Below are positions 25,446 through 33,676 of a DNA stretch of 64,000 bases, in pieces; the first letter of the stretch is position 1, and the number at the start of each line of letters is the position of its first letter. A model generated the notes under the pieces. The model was not told the origin of the DNA. It made no database searches and worked only from the letters and a program-made list of their open reading frames with translations. The DNA is taken from positions 1,798,001 to 1,862,000 of the forward strand of contig NC_009767.1 in assembly GCF_000017805.1 (NCBI RefSeq). The letters are read 5' to 3'. Source of the DNA: Roseiflexus castenholzii DSM 13941. GTDB taxonomy: Bacteria; Chloroflexota; Chloroflexia; Chloroflexales; Roseiflexaceae. The translations under genes were made by a program, and so were the position numbers.

Positions 25446-26264
25446 ATGACCATACCCGACTATCTTCTGATCGGTCATATGACCCGTGATGTGCTGTTCG
25501 ATGGCTCATATGCGCCAGGAGGAACGGCGCTCTACGCTGCGCTGACGGCTCGCCGGCTGGGTCGCCGCGTGGGGGTCGTGTCGGCGCGCGCCGCCATCCC
25601 GCCAGACTGGTCTGCCGATATTGCGGTTGCGTTCGCTGCAACAATGGACGCGCCGATCTTCGAGAATCGTTATACGCCTCAAGGACGGGTGCAACTTTTG
25701 CATGCCGATTCGGGGGTTCTTACGCTCGATAATGTTCCTGCTGCGTGGCGGTCGGCGCGTATTGTGCATCTGGCGCCAATCCTGGCGGAAACGCCCGAAC
25801 ACCTGGTGAATGCCTTCCCTGACGCCCTCCTCGGTATGACGCCACAGGGCATGATGCGTGCCTGGAATGCGCCGTTTCCCGCACCAATCACCTATCAACC
25901 CTGGGATCCGCCGCCGCATGTGCTGGCGCGGATCGATGCGCTGGTGTTGAGTATCGAAGATGTGCGCTTCGATGAAGCGCTCGCTCACGCATATGCGCGC
26001 TACTGTCCGATTGTGGCGCTCACTCGCGGCGCTGCGGGGGCAACGCTGTTCATCTACGGGGAGCCACACTATATCGACGCCTGCCCCGCCATCGAACGCG
26101 ATCCAACCGGCGCCGGCGATGTGTTTGCCGCTGCGCTCCTCGTGCGCCTCGACGAAACCGGCGACCCGCTCGAAGCGGCGCGTTTTGCCGCCTGTATCGC
26201 CGCGCGTAGCGTTGAGGGGGTGGGTCCGGGGGCAATTCCCTATCGGGAGGACGTGGAACGGTGA
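25446..26264 (+). CDS. PfkB-family carbohydrate kinase
   Basis: 272 aa, shorter than most of the family. It opens YLLIGHMTRDVLFDG with the PfkB beta-sheet and has PGGTALYAALTARRLG, the PGG-x-A signature. The catalytic signature DPTGAGDVFAAALL lies at about residues 219-232, with the base Asp in GAGD. The substrate (a sugar, nucleoside or related ribosyl compound) cannot be named. The gene starts 8 nt after the terminator of jag, hence likely its own promoter, and no partner gene is adjacent. Confidence 0.85.
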   Translation: MTIPDYLLIGHMTRDVLFDGSYAPGGTALYAALTARRLGRRVGVVSARAAIPPDWSADIAVAFAATMDAPIFENRYTPQGRVQLLHADSGVLTLDNVPAAWRSARIVHLAPILAETPEHLVNAFPDALLGMTPQGMMRAWNAPFPAPITYQPWDPPPHVLARIDALVLSIEDVRFDEALAHAYARYCPIVALTRGAAGATLFIYGEPHYIDACPAIERDPTGAGDVFAAALLVRLDETGDPLEAARFAACIAARSVEGVGPGAIPYREDVER

Positions 26265-26746
26265 AGGTGGGGTACGGGAAAGACGCCGAAGGTTGAACGC
26301 AGAGGGAGATAGCGCCGGTGTCTCTGTCGGAGCGTCCTGTGAGGCTACCCGCGCATCTGCGTACCGTTATGTCTTAAGGCGTCACCGGAAAAAGGATAAG
26401 ACCCACTTCCACATCGGTATGATAGTGTGAGCGGCGTGGCGATCCCGCCGCCTGGAATGAGCATGAACGGCAGACCGCCGAGCGTAACTCCTGCTTCCAG
26501 CGGTTCGAGGGTGGACCGCACGCACGAGCATAGCGGGCAGGCATGGCGTTGGGATGCGCCGTTGTACCCTCACCCCCGCCCCGCTCCCGTGCGCGGGAGT
26601 GGGGAAACTGGCGCTGCGCGCGGCGGTCCCCCGGTGGGTGTGCCGGGGTGCGCGCGGGGGTTCAGTCCGCCCCTAAAGGGCAGCGGGGGCAGGGGGGCAG
26701 ATTGCCGGCGTCTGGTGGACCTTTGTGTCCTTCGTGGAACACATTT

Positions 26747-26780
26747 TACCAATGATCGGTGACCATCCGGCATGGTCACC
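26747..26780 (+). repeat. Truncated copy of the TIR-hairpin repeat
   Basis: Starts TACCAATGATC and includes the hairpin gtgaccat/atggtcac, then diverges at about 26781 from the consensus seen in the full copies. It is the left end only. Confidence 0.65.
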
Positions 26781-26820
26781 TGACGACGAGGCGCGTTTCG
26801 TCGTTCGGTTTGACGCATTT

Positions 26821-26968
26821 TACCAATGACCTGTGACCATCCGGCATGGTCACCCCGAGCAGCGCGAGGGGTCGTGCGCGACCCGCTTCGATTCCTCGCT
26901 GCGTTTACCCTGAGCGAAGCGAAGGGCTCGGAATGACACGCATGCGGCATCGTCAATCGTCATTGGTA
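26821..26968 (+). repeat. MITE-like repeat, copy 1
   Basis: 148 bp with 10-bp terminal inverted repeats, TACCAATGAC at the left and GTCATTGGTA at the right. Near the left end is a perfect 8-bp inverted repeat, GTGACCAT/ATGGTCAC, with a 5-nt loop. No coding capacity. TA at each tip may be a target duplication as in IS630/Tc1-like elements. Confidence 0.75.
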
Positions 26969-27207
26969 TAAGTAGGGTCAAGCGGGCCGCTTGAACCATA
27001 CGAACGTGGGTCCCGCTGTGTTCTCTGTGTCTCTGTGGTTCACCAAATCTGCTGTGACGGTCCGAGGAGGGGGCGAGAGGCGCGAGGCGAGGAACCCGAC
27101 CATCGCGTCGCGCGAGATGTATCTCGCATTGGTGGAGAAGCGCGAGGGGTGAAGTCAGGGGTTGCGTGAAGGAAAGCGGTGCATGTTGAACGTGGGACAG
27201 CGAGTAA

Positions 27208-27355
27208 TACCAATGACCTGTGACCATCCGGCATGGTCACCCCGAGCAGCGCGAGGGGTCGTGCGCGACCCGCGCCGATTCCTCGCTGCGTTTACCCTGA
27301 GCGAAGCGAAGGGCTCGGAATGACACGCATGCGGCATCGTCAATCGTCATTGGTA
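27208..27355 (+). repeat. MITE-like repeat, copy 2
   Basis: Again 148 bp with TACCAATGAC...GTCATTGGTA ends and the same internal hairpin. It differs from copy 1 by a few bases only. Confidence 0.75.
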
Positions 27356-27456
27356 TAAAACGTCTGCGCGCTGGCGCCGAGCAGGGTACGAATGCTCTAC
27401 TCGACGGCGGCAGGTCATCGGCGGAGTAGAGATAATCGCCACCCCTTTGCGCGACC

Positions 27457-28299
27457 TCACCTGCCGTGAAGAACCGTCACCATCTCCCTGACCGTTGCCT
27501 CCACCTTCGCGCGATAGGCGGCATACAGCGCCTCCCGGTCAGGAAGAGTTCGGTCGAGGATGAAAGGGAATGTCTGCACCGGCGCGCCGAAGACGCTGCG
27601 CATGGCATCGATGGTCTGCGCCTGTCGGCGATTGACCTTGACCGGATCGGCGTAGAAGTCGAGCAGGTTTTCATTGGCGCCAAAGTCATCGACGATTAGA
27701 ATCTCGGTTGGTTGTTCGCCGAGTCCTTCCTGCACACGCCGCCAGAAGAGCGCGCTGTCTTTGCGCACGCCAAGGTCGGCTGAATTGGCGATCAGGACGG
27801 CGCGTGATGGCGGACGATCGCCATTCGGCGTCGAGATAATCTGCGGTGACGTTTTGCCGGTGTCATCGGTGCGCAATGCCGCTGCGTGCCATCCCATCGC
27901 GGCGATCTGTCGCGCAATATGGTCGGTGGCTTCAGCGTAGTGATCGGTGGCGACCAGAGGCGTCATATGCTCCGCCGATTGCATGGCGTCGAAGAGCGGG
28001 CGCCACGCCGGGTCGATGACCGATGCCTGAAGGTATGCCTGCACGAACCGTTCAGCACGCTGAAGCGCGTCGTCACACGACAGACGCCGGGCGATAAGGA
28101 GCGCATATGGGGTGGGTGTTGTGCTGCCGGTTTCCCACGTCGGCTTCACGATGTCGTTCCAGTAGCGTTCGACATCCACACCCAGGTCCCATAGCCCGCT
28201 GTGACGTAGCGTCCGCTCCAGGCGATCCGGCATACCGAAGCGCACCGCCTCCAGGCTCAACATGCCCGAAAAGTCCAGCGCCAGCAACTGGTGTGTCAT
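27457..28299 (-). CDS. HAD-like protein, TenA partner, degenerate motif I
   Basis: 280 aa. The ATG at 28299 overlaps the stop of tenA (TGATG), so the pair is translationally coupled and under the TPP riboswitch. Motif I reads LALDFSGML, Asp9-Phe-Ser11 in place of the usual Asp-x-Asp; a Lys in VRKDSALFWRRV and a motif IV VDDFGANENLLD (near residue 220) complete the outline of a HAD fold. Plants have a TenA-HAD fusion with thiamin monophosphate phosphatase activity, which is a suggestive precedent. The missing second acidic residue leaves catalysis unproven; it might act on a thiamin-related phosphate or simply bind one. Confidence 0.72.
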   Translation of the reverse strand: MTHQLLALDFSGMLSLEAVRFGMPDRLERTLRHSGLWDLGVDVERYWNDIVKPTWETGSTTPTPYALLIARRLSCDDALQRAERFVQAYLQASVIDPAWRPLFDAMQSAEHMTPLVATDHYAEATDHIARQIAAMGWHAAALRTDDTGKTSPQIISTPNGDRPPSRAVLIANSADLGVRKDSALFWRRVQEGLGEQPTEILIVDDFGANENLLDFYADPVKVNRRQAQTIDAMRSVFGAPVQTFPFILDRTLPDREALYAAYRAKVEATVREMVTVLHGR

Positions 28300-28952
28300 C
28301 ACGGCATCCACTGTTCAAGACGGTAGGCGCTATCCCAAAACATCCACTCCAACCGTGAAGAGTGCACAAAAGCGTCGCGCATACGGGCTTTCTGCGGTTC
28401 AGATGCCTGGTCAGCGATGGCGTCGGTCAGGTCAATCGCGCGATTGACCCATTCGGCGAATTCCTGCCCGGCGTAGGTGTCGATCCACTTCTGGTATGGG
28501 TTATTTGGCGCTGCGCGGCGGTAAATGTCGCTTCCAACCTCGCGGTAGATCCAGAAACAGGGGAGCAGCGCGGCCATGCCCTCTTCGTAACTGCGACCGG
28601 CAGTAGTTGCCAGCAGAAAGTTGGTGTAAGCGAAACACGAGGGTGACTGCTGGCGCGTCGGTGCATCGATGCCAAACTCGCGGAAGTAGGTGAAATGCAG
28701 CGCGCGCTCGACGACCGCCACTCCCTCGGCGAAGCGCGCAAACTGGATGATCGCCTCCTCATCGGGGGCGCGCCCGGCCATTGTCGCCAACGCGCGCGCA
28801 AAATCTGCCAGGTACAGGGCGTCTTGCTGCATGTAAAAGGCGAATTTCTCGTGCGACAGCGTTCCCTGCGCCAGTTCCTCGTTGAATGGATGCTGAATGA
28901 TAGCCTGGTAGATGCCGGTGATCGACGACCAGAGTGTTTCGGTAAAGCGCAT
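28299..28952 (-). CDS. tenA: TenA-family thiamin salvage aminohydrolase
   Basis: 217 aa from the ATG at 28952, with AAGGAGG upstream; the longer frame to 29006 lacks such a site. Hallmarks of TenA: YMQQDALYLADFARAL (Asp44), the active-site Cys132 in LPCFWIYREVG, NPYQKWIDTYAGQEFAEWV and the C-terminal SSRLEWMFWDSAYRLEQW with a Glu-Trp. TenA hydrolyses 4-amino-5-aminomethyl-2-methylpyrimidine to the hydroxymethyl form, recovering the pyrimidine of degraded thiamin. A TPP riboswitch upstream fits this role. The HAD-like gene overlaps its stop. Confidence 0.93.
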   Translation of the reverse strand: MRFTETLWSSITGIYQAIIQHPFNEELAQGTLSHEKFAFYMQQDALYLADFARALATMAGRAPDEEAIIQFARFAEGVAVVERALHFTYFREFGIDAPTRQQSPSCFAYTNFLLATTAGRSYEEGMAALLPCFWIYREVGSDIYRRAAPNNPYQKWIDTYAGQEFAEWVNRAIDLTDAIADQASEPQKARMRDAFVHSSRLEWMFWDSAYRLEQWMP

Positions 28953-29100
28953 GACGACTCCTCCTTTGCGGCATACGACGTGTGCGCCTGCGTTGGTCTG
29001 TCGCACACAGGCGCATAGTGAATCGCTTCCGTAAGGGGGTGCAAAAACCGAAGAGGACCGCGAAGAGGAAACAGGCTGACAGCCATAGCGCTCAGCGACC

Positions 29101-29189
29101 GTTCCGATTTCCTACGCCGGCATTACCCGGATCAGGTGCAAAGGGTGCCCTCTCAGCCTCGCCGCGTCAGCGAAGCGCCCCTACGGAAC
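29101..29189 (-). promoter_or_regulatory. TPP (THI box) riboswitch upstream of tenA
   Basis: On the minus strand the aptamer reads, from 29189: GTTCCG (P1), GTAGGGGCGC, GGCTGAGAGGGCACC, the conserved CCTTTGCACCTGATCCGG, then ATGCCGGCGTAGGAAA, and closes with CGGAAC at 29101-29106. GTTCCG/CGGAAC pair as P1. These are the classic TPP-sensing elements. It lies about 150 nt upstream of the tenA start, so it would sense thiamin pyrophosphate and repress the tenA-HAD operon by a downstream expression platform that I have not fully resolved. Confidence 0.92.
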
Positions 29190-29260
29190 ACTGTGGAGTA
29201 TACGCTGTCGCACAGCGCCTGTCAAGGCTGCGTCAATCCGTGGTCTATTCAAGCCCGAAC

Positions 29261-30049
29261 CTACGGACGCAGCCCTTTGGCGTGCAGATGGGCGTCGAGC
29301 CACGCGGCATCTTCCGGCGACAGGTCAGGCGGCGGCGGCGGTTGGCGATAATCGATCCGTAAATCGTAGCGCGCGTTGCGGTACACCTGATGCACGAGCC
29401 GGGTCAAGGGCAGCGGCGCATCCGGGTCGGGTCGGCGCAGCGGCACAGGGACGGTCGGCAGCGGTTGCTGCAAGGGGCAGGTCCAGATGTCGATGGCGGG
29501 CCAGCGTTCGGCGCGACTGAGGAAGATGAAGTAGGGCGCGTTGGGCAGCGGGTCGGGGCGCGCCAGATTGGGGCGCTTCCCGCCGCGCAGCAGGTCGATT
29601 TCGAGCAGGTGGACGCCGCTCATAAAGAGTTCCTGGCGCTTCTTCTCGTAGGCGTCGGCGCCGTCGGGACCGGGGCGCTTGTTGACCGGCGAGAGGAGTT
29701 CGATGGCGGTCACGAGCGTCTCATCGACGACGGATCGGATTTCGATGCGCGCATAGCGGGTGGGGATTTCCGCCAGCGCGACGCCGGTGAGGGTAGGAGC
29801 GTCCACGCTGGCGGCCGCGATAGCAGCGGGTTCGCGTTCATACACGCCGATGTCGGGAACCAGCGCGCGGCGCGGCGCAGCAATCTCAATCTGCTCCAGC
29901 GCGACGTAGGGGGTAATCTGCGCAATGTACCCCGGCGCAATCCGCGCCTGAAGGTAATCGCAGGCGGCGCTAATGATACGATGATGAACATCGGGCCACA
30001 GGCTCGAATGCTCGAGATAAGGGTCCATTCCCGGAAATGGCGGTTCCAT
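29261..30049 (-). CDS. DUF4058-family protein, copy 1
   Basis: 262 aa. The family start MEPPFPGMDPYLEHSSLWPDVH is the DUF4058 hallmark. The internal part carries IELLSPVNKRPGPDGADAYEKKRQELFMSG, also characteristic, in an alpha/beta fold with hydrophobic strands, and the C-terminus is Pro-rich (PPPPPDLSPEDAAW). DUF4058 proteins are a frequent multi-copy family in filamentous Chloroflexota and cyanobacteria, and relate to the PD-(D/E)XK-like Uma2 group by context, but their function is not known. Nearly identical to the second copy 1014 bp away. Confidence 0.85.
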   Translation of the reverse strand: MEPPFPGMDPYLEHSSLWPDVHHRIISAACDYLQARIAPGYIAQITPYVALEQIEIAAPRRALVPDIGVYEREPAAIAAASVDAPTLTGVALAEIPTRYARIEIRSVVDETLVTAIELLSPVNKRPGPDGADAYEKKRQELFMSGVHLLEIDLLRGGKRPNLARPDPLPNAPYFIFLSRAERWPAIDIWTCPLQQPLPTVPVPLRRPDPDAPLPLTRLVHQVYRNARYDLRIDYRQPPPPPDLSPEDAAWLDAHLHAKGLRP

Positions 30050-30274
30050 AGGCGCCTCCTGCTATCTGGCGAGCATCATAGCACAGAACCAGCGTTGCTG
30101 CATTGATCGCCTGATCACAGGGAATAATATAAATGGTCAGGACCCCGGCGGTTCGATACGCTCATCGCTTGTTGATGTGCTGCATAAGAGTACGCGGATT
30201 GACACGGATCGAGACGGATCGATCATCCATCACACACCAATCCGCGTCAATCCGTGGTCTATTCAAGCCCGGAC
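30050..30274. other. Spacer between the DUF4058 copies
   Basis: 225 bp between the two copies, part non-duplicated, with a short stretch (about 30240-30274) matching the 3' flank of copy 1 (ccgtggtctattcaagcc). No gene or RNA seen. Confidence 0.45.
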
Positions 30275-31063
30275 CTACGGACGCAGCCCTTTGGCGCGCA
30301 GATGGGCGTCGAGCCACGCGGCATCTTCCGGCGACAGGTCAGGCGGCGGCGGCGGTTGGCGATAATCGATCCGTAAATCGTAGCGCGCGTTGCGGTACAC
30401 CTGATGCACGAGCCGGGTCAAGGGCAGCGGCGCATCCGGGTCGGGTCGGCGCAGCGGCACAGGGACGGTCGGCAGCGGTTGCTGCAAGGGGCAGGTCCAG
30501 ATGTCGATGGCGGGCCAGCGTTCGGCGCGACTGAGGAAGATGAAGTAGGGCGCGTTGGGCAGCGGGTCGGGGCGCGCCAGATTGGGGCGCTTCCCGCCGC
30601 GCAGCAGGTCGATTTCGAGCAGGTGGACGCCGCTCATAAAGAGTTCCTGGCGCTTCTTCTCGTAGGCGTCGGCGCCGTCGGGACCGGGGCGCTTGTTGAC
30701 CGGCGAGAGGAGTTCGATGGCGGTCACGAGCGTCTCATCGACGACGGATCGGATTTCGATGCGCGCATAGCGGGTGGGGATTTCCGCCAGCGCGACGCCG
30801 GTGAGGGTAGGAGCGTCCACGCTGGCGGCCGCGATAGCAGCGGGTTCGCGTTCATACACGCCGATGTCGGGAACCAGCGCGCGGCGCGGCGCAGCGATCT
30901 CGATCTGCTCCAGCGCGACGTAGGGAGTAATCTGCGCAATGTACCCCGGCGCAATCCGCGCCTGCAAGTCGTCACGCATCGCCGTAATCAACCCGGTATG
31001 CACATCGGGCCACAAGCTCGAATGCTCGAGATAAGGGTCCATTCCCGGAAATGGCGGTTCCAT
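30275..31063 (-). CDS. DUF4058-family protein, copy 2
   Basis: 262 aa from the ATG at 31063 (MEPPFPGMDPYLEHSS), same length as copy 1. The two are almost identical at the protein level except residues about 23-31, where HHRIISAACDYL in copy 1 is HTGLITAMRDDL here, and one H/R change near the end. The duplicated DNA spans both genes and a short flank (offset 1014 bp), indicating a recent tandem duplication. Function unknown, as for copy 1. The infC promoter lies just upstream in divergent orientation. Confidence 0.85.
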   Translation of the reverse strand: MEPPFPGMDPYLEHSSLWPDVHTGLITAMRDDLQARIAPGYIAQITPYVALEQIEIAAPRRALVPDIGVYEREPAAIAAASVDAPTLTGVALAEIPTRYARIEIRSVVDETLVTAIELLSPVNKRPGPDGADAYEKKRQELFMSGVHLLEIDLLRGGKRPNLARPDPLPNAPYFIFLSRAERWPAIDIWTCPLQQPLPTVPVPLRRPDPDAPLPLTRLVHQVYRNARYDLRIDYRQPPPPPDLSPEDAAWLDAHLRAKGLRP

Positions 31064-31114
31064 GCGCGCCTCCTGATATTGCACAAGCATGATACCATGG
31101 AATGCCCAACTTCA

Positions 31115-31143
31115 TTGACGAAATCGCGCGGTAATGCTATACT
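31115..31143 (+). promoter_or_regulatory. Promoter for infC operon
   Basis: TTGACG at 31115-31120, 17-bp spacer, TATACT at 31138-31143. About 70 bp upstream of the infC start. Confidence 0.7.
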
Positions 31144-31212
31144 TCCTTCACATCGCGTCTTTCCGGCGCGGTGTGTTGTTCTGTACCGTCACACGTCGAA
31201 AGGAGCGCTGCA

Positions 31213-31848
31213 ATTAGAGACCGGCTTCGTATCAACAATCGCATTCGCGCTCGCGAAGTGCGCTTGATTGACGAGAATGGCGCACAGGTCGGCATTGTCC
31301 CAATCCGCGATGCCCTGCTGATGGCGGAAGAGCGCGGGCTTGATCTGGTTGAAGTCGCGCCGAACGCCGTCCCGCCCGTCTGTCGCATTCTGGATTATGG
31401 CAAATTCCGCTACGAGCAGTCGAAGAAAGAGCGCGAGGCGCGGAAAAACCAGAAGCAGGTGGATGTCAAGCAGATCCGCCTGGAACCGAAAACCGATGAA
31501 CACGATCTGGATGTCAAAGCCAAACAGGCGCGGCGTTTCTTGCTCGATGGCGACAAGGTCAAGTTCAATCTGCGGTTCCGCGGTCGTGAGATTTTCCATC
31601 AGGAAATTGGACTGGAAATGCTGGAACGCATGGCGGAGGAACTGCGCGACGTATCGGTTGTCGAGCAGCGACCAACGATGGAAGGGCGAGTGTTGACATT
31701 GTTGCTTGCGCCGAACCAGAAAGCCAGAACACAGGCGCAGCGTGAACGGCAGCAACAGGCGCCTCGCACTCCAACGCAAGCGAAGTCACAGGTCAGTGTG
31801 CCCGCGTCTGATGCAGCGCCCGACGATCAGTCCGACGAAGAGGAATAA
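31213..31848 (+). CDS. infC: Translation initiation factor IF-3, ATT start
   Basis: 211 aa. The familiar IF-3 sequence begins RDRLRINNRIRAREVRLI, and the codon in front is ATT at 31213, in frame and 7 nt after AAAGGAG (31199-31205). Rare start codons are known for infC, where they let IF-3 repress its own translation by discriminating against non-AUG starts. A GTG at 31171 is also in frame but yields a poor N-terminus and lacks such a site. The N-terminal domain, the KK(E/R)ARKNQ linker and the C-terminal VEQRPTMEGR are present; the tail is Gln/Asp-rich. Leads the infC-rpmI-rplT operon. Confidence 0.93.
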   Translation: MRDRLRINNRIRAREVRLIDENGAQVGIVPIRDALLMAEERGLDLVEVAPNAVPPVCRILDYGKFRYEQSKKEREARKNQKQVDVKQIRLEPKTDEHDLDVKAKQARRFLLDGDKVKFNLRFRGREIFHQEIGLEMLERMAEELRDVSVVEQRPTMEGRVLTLLLAPNQKARTQAQRERQQQAPRTPTQAKSQVSVPASDAAPDDQSDEEE

Positions 31849-31852
31849 ACGC

Positions 31853-32065
31853 ATGCCAAAGATGAAGACGCACAAAGGCGCGGCAAAACGGTTTACACTC
31901 ACGGGAACAGGGAAAATGGTCCGCGCTGCCGGTCGTCGCGGGCACTTCCGCCGCCGGATGTCGCTGCGGATTTTGCAGCATCTTGATCGAACATTCGAAG
32001 TGCATAAGACGGTTCAGCGCCGCCTGCGCCGTGCATTGCCGTATATTGCAAAGCATAGCCGCTAG
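31853..32065 (+). CDS. rpmI: 50S ribosomal protein L35
   Basis: 70 aa. MPKMKTHKGAAKRFTLTGTGK is the L35 signature opening, followed by KMVRAAGRRGHFRRRM and a basic C-terminus. It starts 4 nt after infC stops. In E. coli, L20 represses infC-rpmI translation; the same gene order suggests a comparable loop, but no leader structure is evident here. Confidence 0.95.
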   Translation: MPKMKTHKGAAKRFTLTGTGKMVRAAGRRGHFRRRMSLRILQHLDRTFEVHKTVQRRLRRALPYIAKHSR

Positions 32066-32101
32066 AAGCGCGTTTGTAGCCAGGACTCAGAGGTTGACAC
32101 T

Positions 32102-32455
32102 ATGGCCCGCGTGAAACGTGGTGTGATGGTGCGCAAGCGCCATAAAAAATTGCTCGAGCAGGCGAAAGGGTATCGCGGCAGCCGCAGCCGTCGCGTCAAA
32201 GTGGCGCGCGAAACGGTGATGAAGGCGCTCTGGTACGCCTATCGCGACCGGCGCAATCGCAAACGCGATTTTCGCCGCCTCTGGATTATCCGTATCAATG
32301 CCGCTGCTCGGATGCACGGCATGTCGTACAGCCGCCTGATGAACGGTCTCAAGCGCGCTGGCATCGAACTTGATCGCAAAGTGCTCGCCGATATGGCGGT
32401 GCGCGATCCTGCCGCCTTTGGGCGGGTCGTCGAACAGGCGCAGCAGGTGGTGTGA
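32102..32455 (+). CDS. rplT: 50S ribosomal protein L20
   Basis: 117 aa, typical L20: MARVKRGVMVRKRHKKLLEQAKGY, then RGSRSRRVKVARETVMKALWYAYRDRRNRKRDFRRLWI and the C-terminal NGLKRAGIELDRKVLADMAVRDP. Essential for early 50S assembly. Its stop codon overlaps the GTG start of the rRNA/tRNA methylase gene. Confidence 0.96.
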   Translation: MARVKRGVMVRKRHKKLLEQAKGYRGSRSRRVKVARETVMKALWYAYRDRRNRKRDFRRLWIIRINAAARMHGMSYSRLMNGLKRAGIELDRKVLADMAVRDPAAFGRVVEQAQQVV

Positions 32456-33240
32456 TTACCAGCCCGGCGAATCAGCATGTCAAACGAATCCGCTCGCTGG
32501 CTGCCGACCGCCAGAAACGTCGCCGTGAGCGGATGTTCGTGCTTGAGGGGGTGCGCCTGGTCGCCGATGCGCTGGAGAGTGGCGCGACGCTGACGCTTGT
32601 GCTGTATGCGCCGGAACAATTGCAGCAGACGCCTGCCGGGTTGGATTTGTTGCAACGGCTTCAACGCCTGCCTGTCGGTTATGCGGCGACGCCGCAGGTG
32701 ATTGCGTCAGTCGCCGATACCGTCCATCCGCAAGGAGTCGTGGCGCTTGCCCGATGGCCGCAAATCCCGCCAGGGAAACCTGGTCTGATTCTGGTGATCG
32801 ATGCCGTGCAGGATCCCGGTAACTTGGGAACGCTCCTGCGCAGCGCTGAGGCTGTCGGCGTGGCGCAGACGCTCTGTAGCGTCGGTACGGTCGATGTCTA
32901 TGCGCCGAAAGTGGTGCGTAGCGCGATGGGGGCGCACATTCGCCTGTCCATCGAGCAGGACGTCCGCTGGGATGAGATCGGCGAGCGTCTGGCAGATGTT
33001 GATCATGTCTATGCCGCCGATCCACATGCGCGCATGCCGTACTATGCCGCCGACTGGCGCCAACCGTCGGCGCTGCTGGTCGGGAATGAGGCGCACGGTT
33101 TGAGTGAGGCTGCGCGTCGGCTTGCTACCAAACCGATCACCATCCCCATGTGCGGGAGAGCCGAGTCGCTCAATGTCGCGGTGGCGGCAAGCGTGATCCT
33201 GTTCGAGGCGCTGCGGCAGCGCACGCTGGGACGTGGTTAA
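32452..33240 (+). CDS. TrmH-family (SpoU) RNA 2'-O-methyltransferase
   Basis: 262 aa. Starts GTG at 32452 overlapping the rplT stop, with N-terminal substrate-binding part (ITSPANQHVKRIRSLA...RERMFVLEGVRLV) and a SPOUT domain from about residue 105. SPOUT motifs: motif I with NLGTLLRSAEAVG (about 121-133), motif II with ALLVGNEAHGLSE near 203-215, and motif III with SLNVAVAASVILFEALRQ near 238-255. Methylates the 2'-OH of a nucleotide in rRNA or tRNA; the exact target cannot be deduced. Next to the ribosomal genes it is likely translation-related. Confidence 0.9.
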   Translation: MITSPANQHVKRIRSLAADRQKRRRERMFVLEGVRLVADALESGATLTLVLYAPEQLQQTPAGLDLLQRLQRLPVGYAATPQVIASVADTVHPQGVVALARWPQIPPGKPGLILVIDAVQDPGNLGTLLRSAEAVGVAQTLCSVGTVDVYAPKVVRSAMGAHIRLSIEQDVRWDEIGERLADVDHVYAADPHARMPYYAADWRQPSALLVGNEAHGLSEAARRLATKPITIPMCGRAESLNVAVAASVILFEALRQRTLGRG

Positions 33241-33365
33241 TACCAATTACCTGTGACCGTCCGGCATGGTCACCCCGAGCAGCGCGAGGGGTCGTGCGCA
33301 ACCCGCGCAGATTCCGCGCTGCGCTCGGAATGACACGCATGCGGCATCGTCAATCGTCATTGGTA
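33241..33365 (+). repeat. MITE-like repeat, copy 3 (internally deleted)
   Basis: 125 bp with TACCAATTAC at the left and ATTGGTA at the right. The internal segment tttaccctgagcgaagcg seen in other copies is missing. It follows the stop of the TrmH-like gene and precedes the pheS T-box leader. Confidence 0.75.
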
Positions 33366-33379
33366 TACGTCATCATACA

Positions 33380-33660
33380 CGCAGGCTATGACGAAGCGAG
33401 TAGGCGGGAGACAACGAGCAGAGAGCGATGGCCGAAGGGTGTGAGCCGTCGCCGTGACGCCCCGCTGAAGTTCCCTTCCGAGCCGCGACGGGGAAAGGAA
33501 GCGCAGGCTGCATAGCGGCTGTCTGCGCAGGCGCCGAGTAGTCGTTGCCGGTTGCCCTCCGCTATCGGGGCTATGAGGGTGGAGTCGCCATGGGCGATTC
33601 TGCCGAAACAGGGTGGTACCACGGGCCACGCCTCGTCCCTGGCGAGTGCGTGGCTTTGTT
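33380..33660 (+). promoter_or_regulatory. T-box leader controlling pheS
   Basis: The T-box sequence AGGGTGGTACCACGG, close to the consensus, is at 33610-33624. An AGTA-type bulge region, cgagtaggcggg near 33394, marks stem I, and TTC at 33471-33473 after gaag is a candidate Phe specifier codon. An intrinsic-type stem, gccacgc at 33625-33631 with gcgtggc at 33648-33654 followed by a T-rich tail, fits a terminator. Uncharged tRNA-Phe would be expected to disrupt it and allow pheS expression. The specifier assignment is inferred. Confidence 0.82.
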
Positions 33661-33676
33661 GTTGAGTGGAGGCAGC

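Larger units (their letters stand above)
26265..27456. repeat. 1.2-kb spacer with three MITE-like repeat copies
   Basis: No gene seen. Contains one truncated and two full copies of the repeat described separately (26747-26780, 26821-26968, 27208-27355) and simple-sequence fragments. Short Arg- or Pro-rich frames here are repeat-derived and are not believable genes. Confidence 0.7.

Noticed and set aside
28707..29018. Plus-strand frame antisense to tenA
   Set aside because: It opposes tenA with its conserved Cys and the TPP riboswitch fixing the strand.
33545..33676. Longer start of pheS
   Set aside because: It would begin inside the T-box leader; the ATG at 33677 has GGAGG and gives the normal PheS N-terminus.
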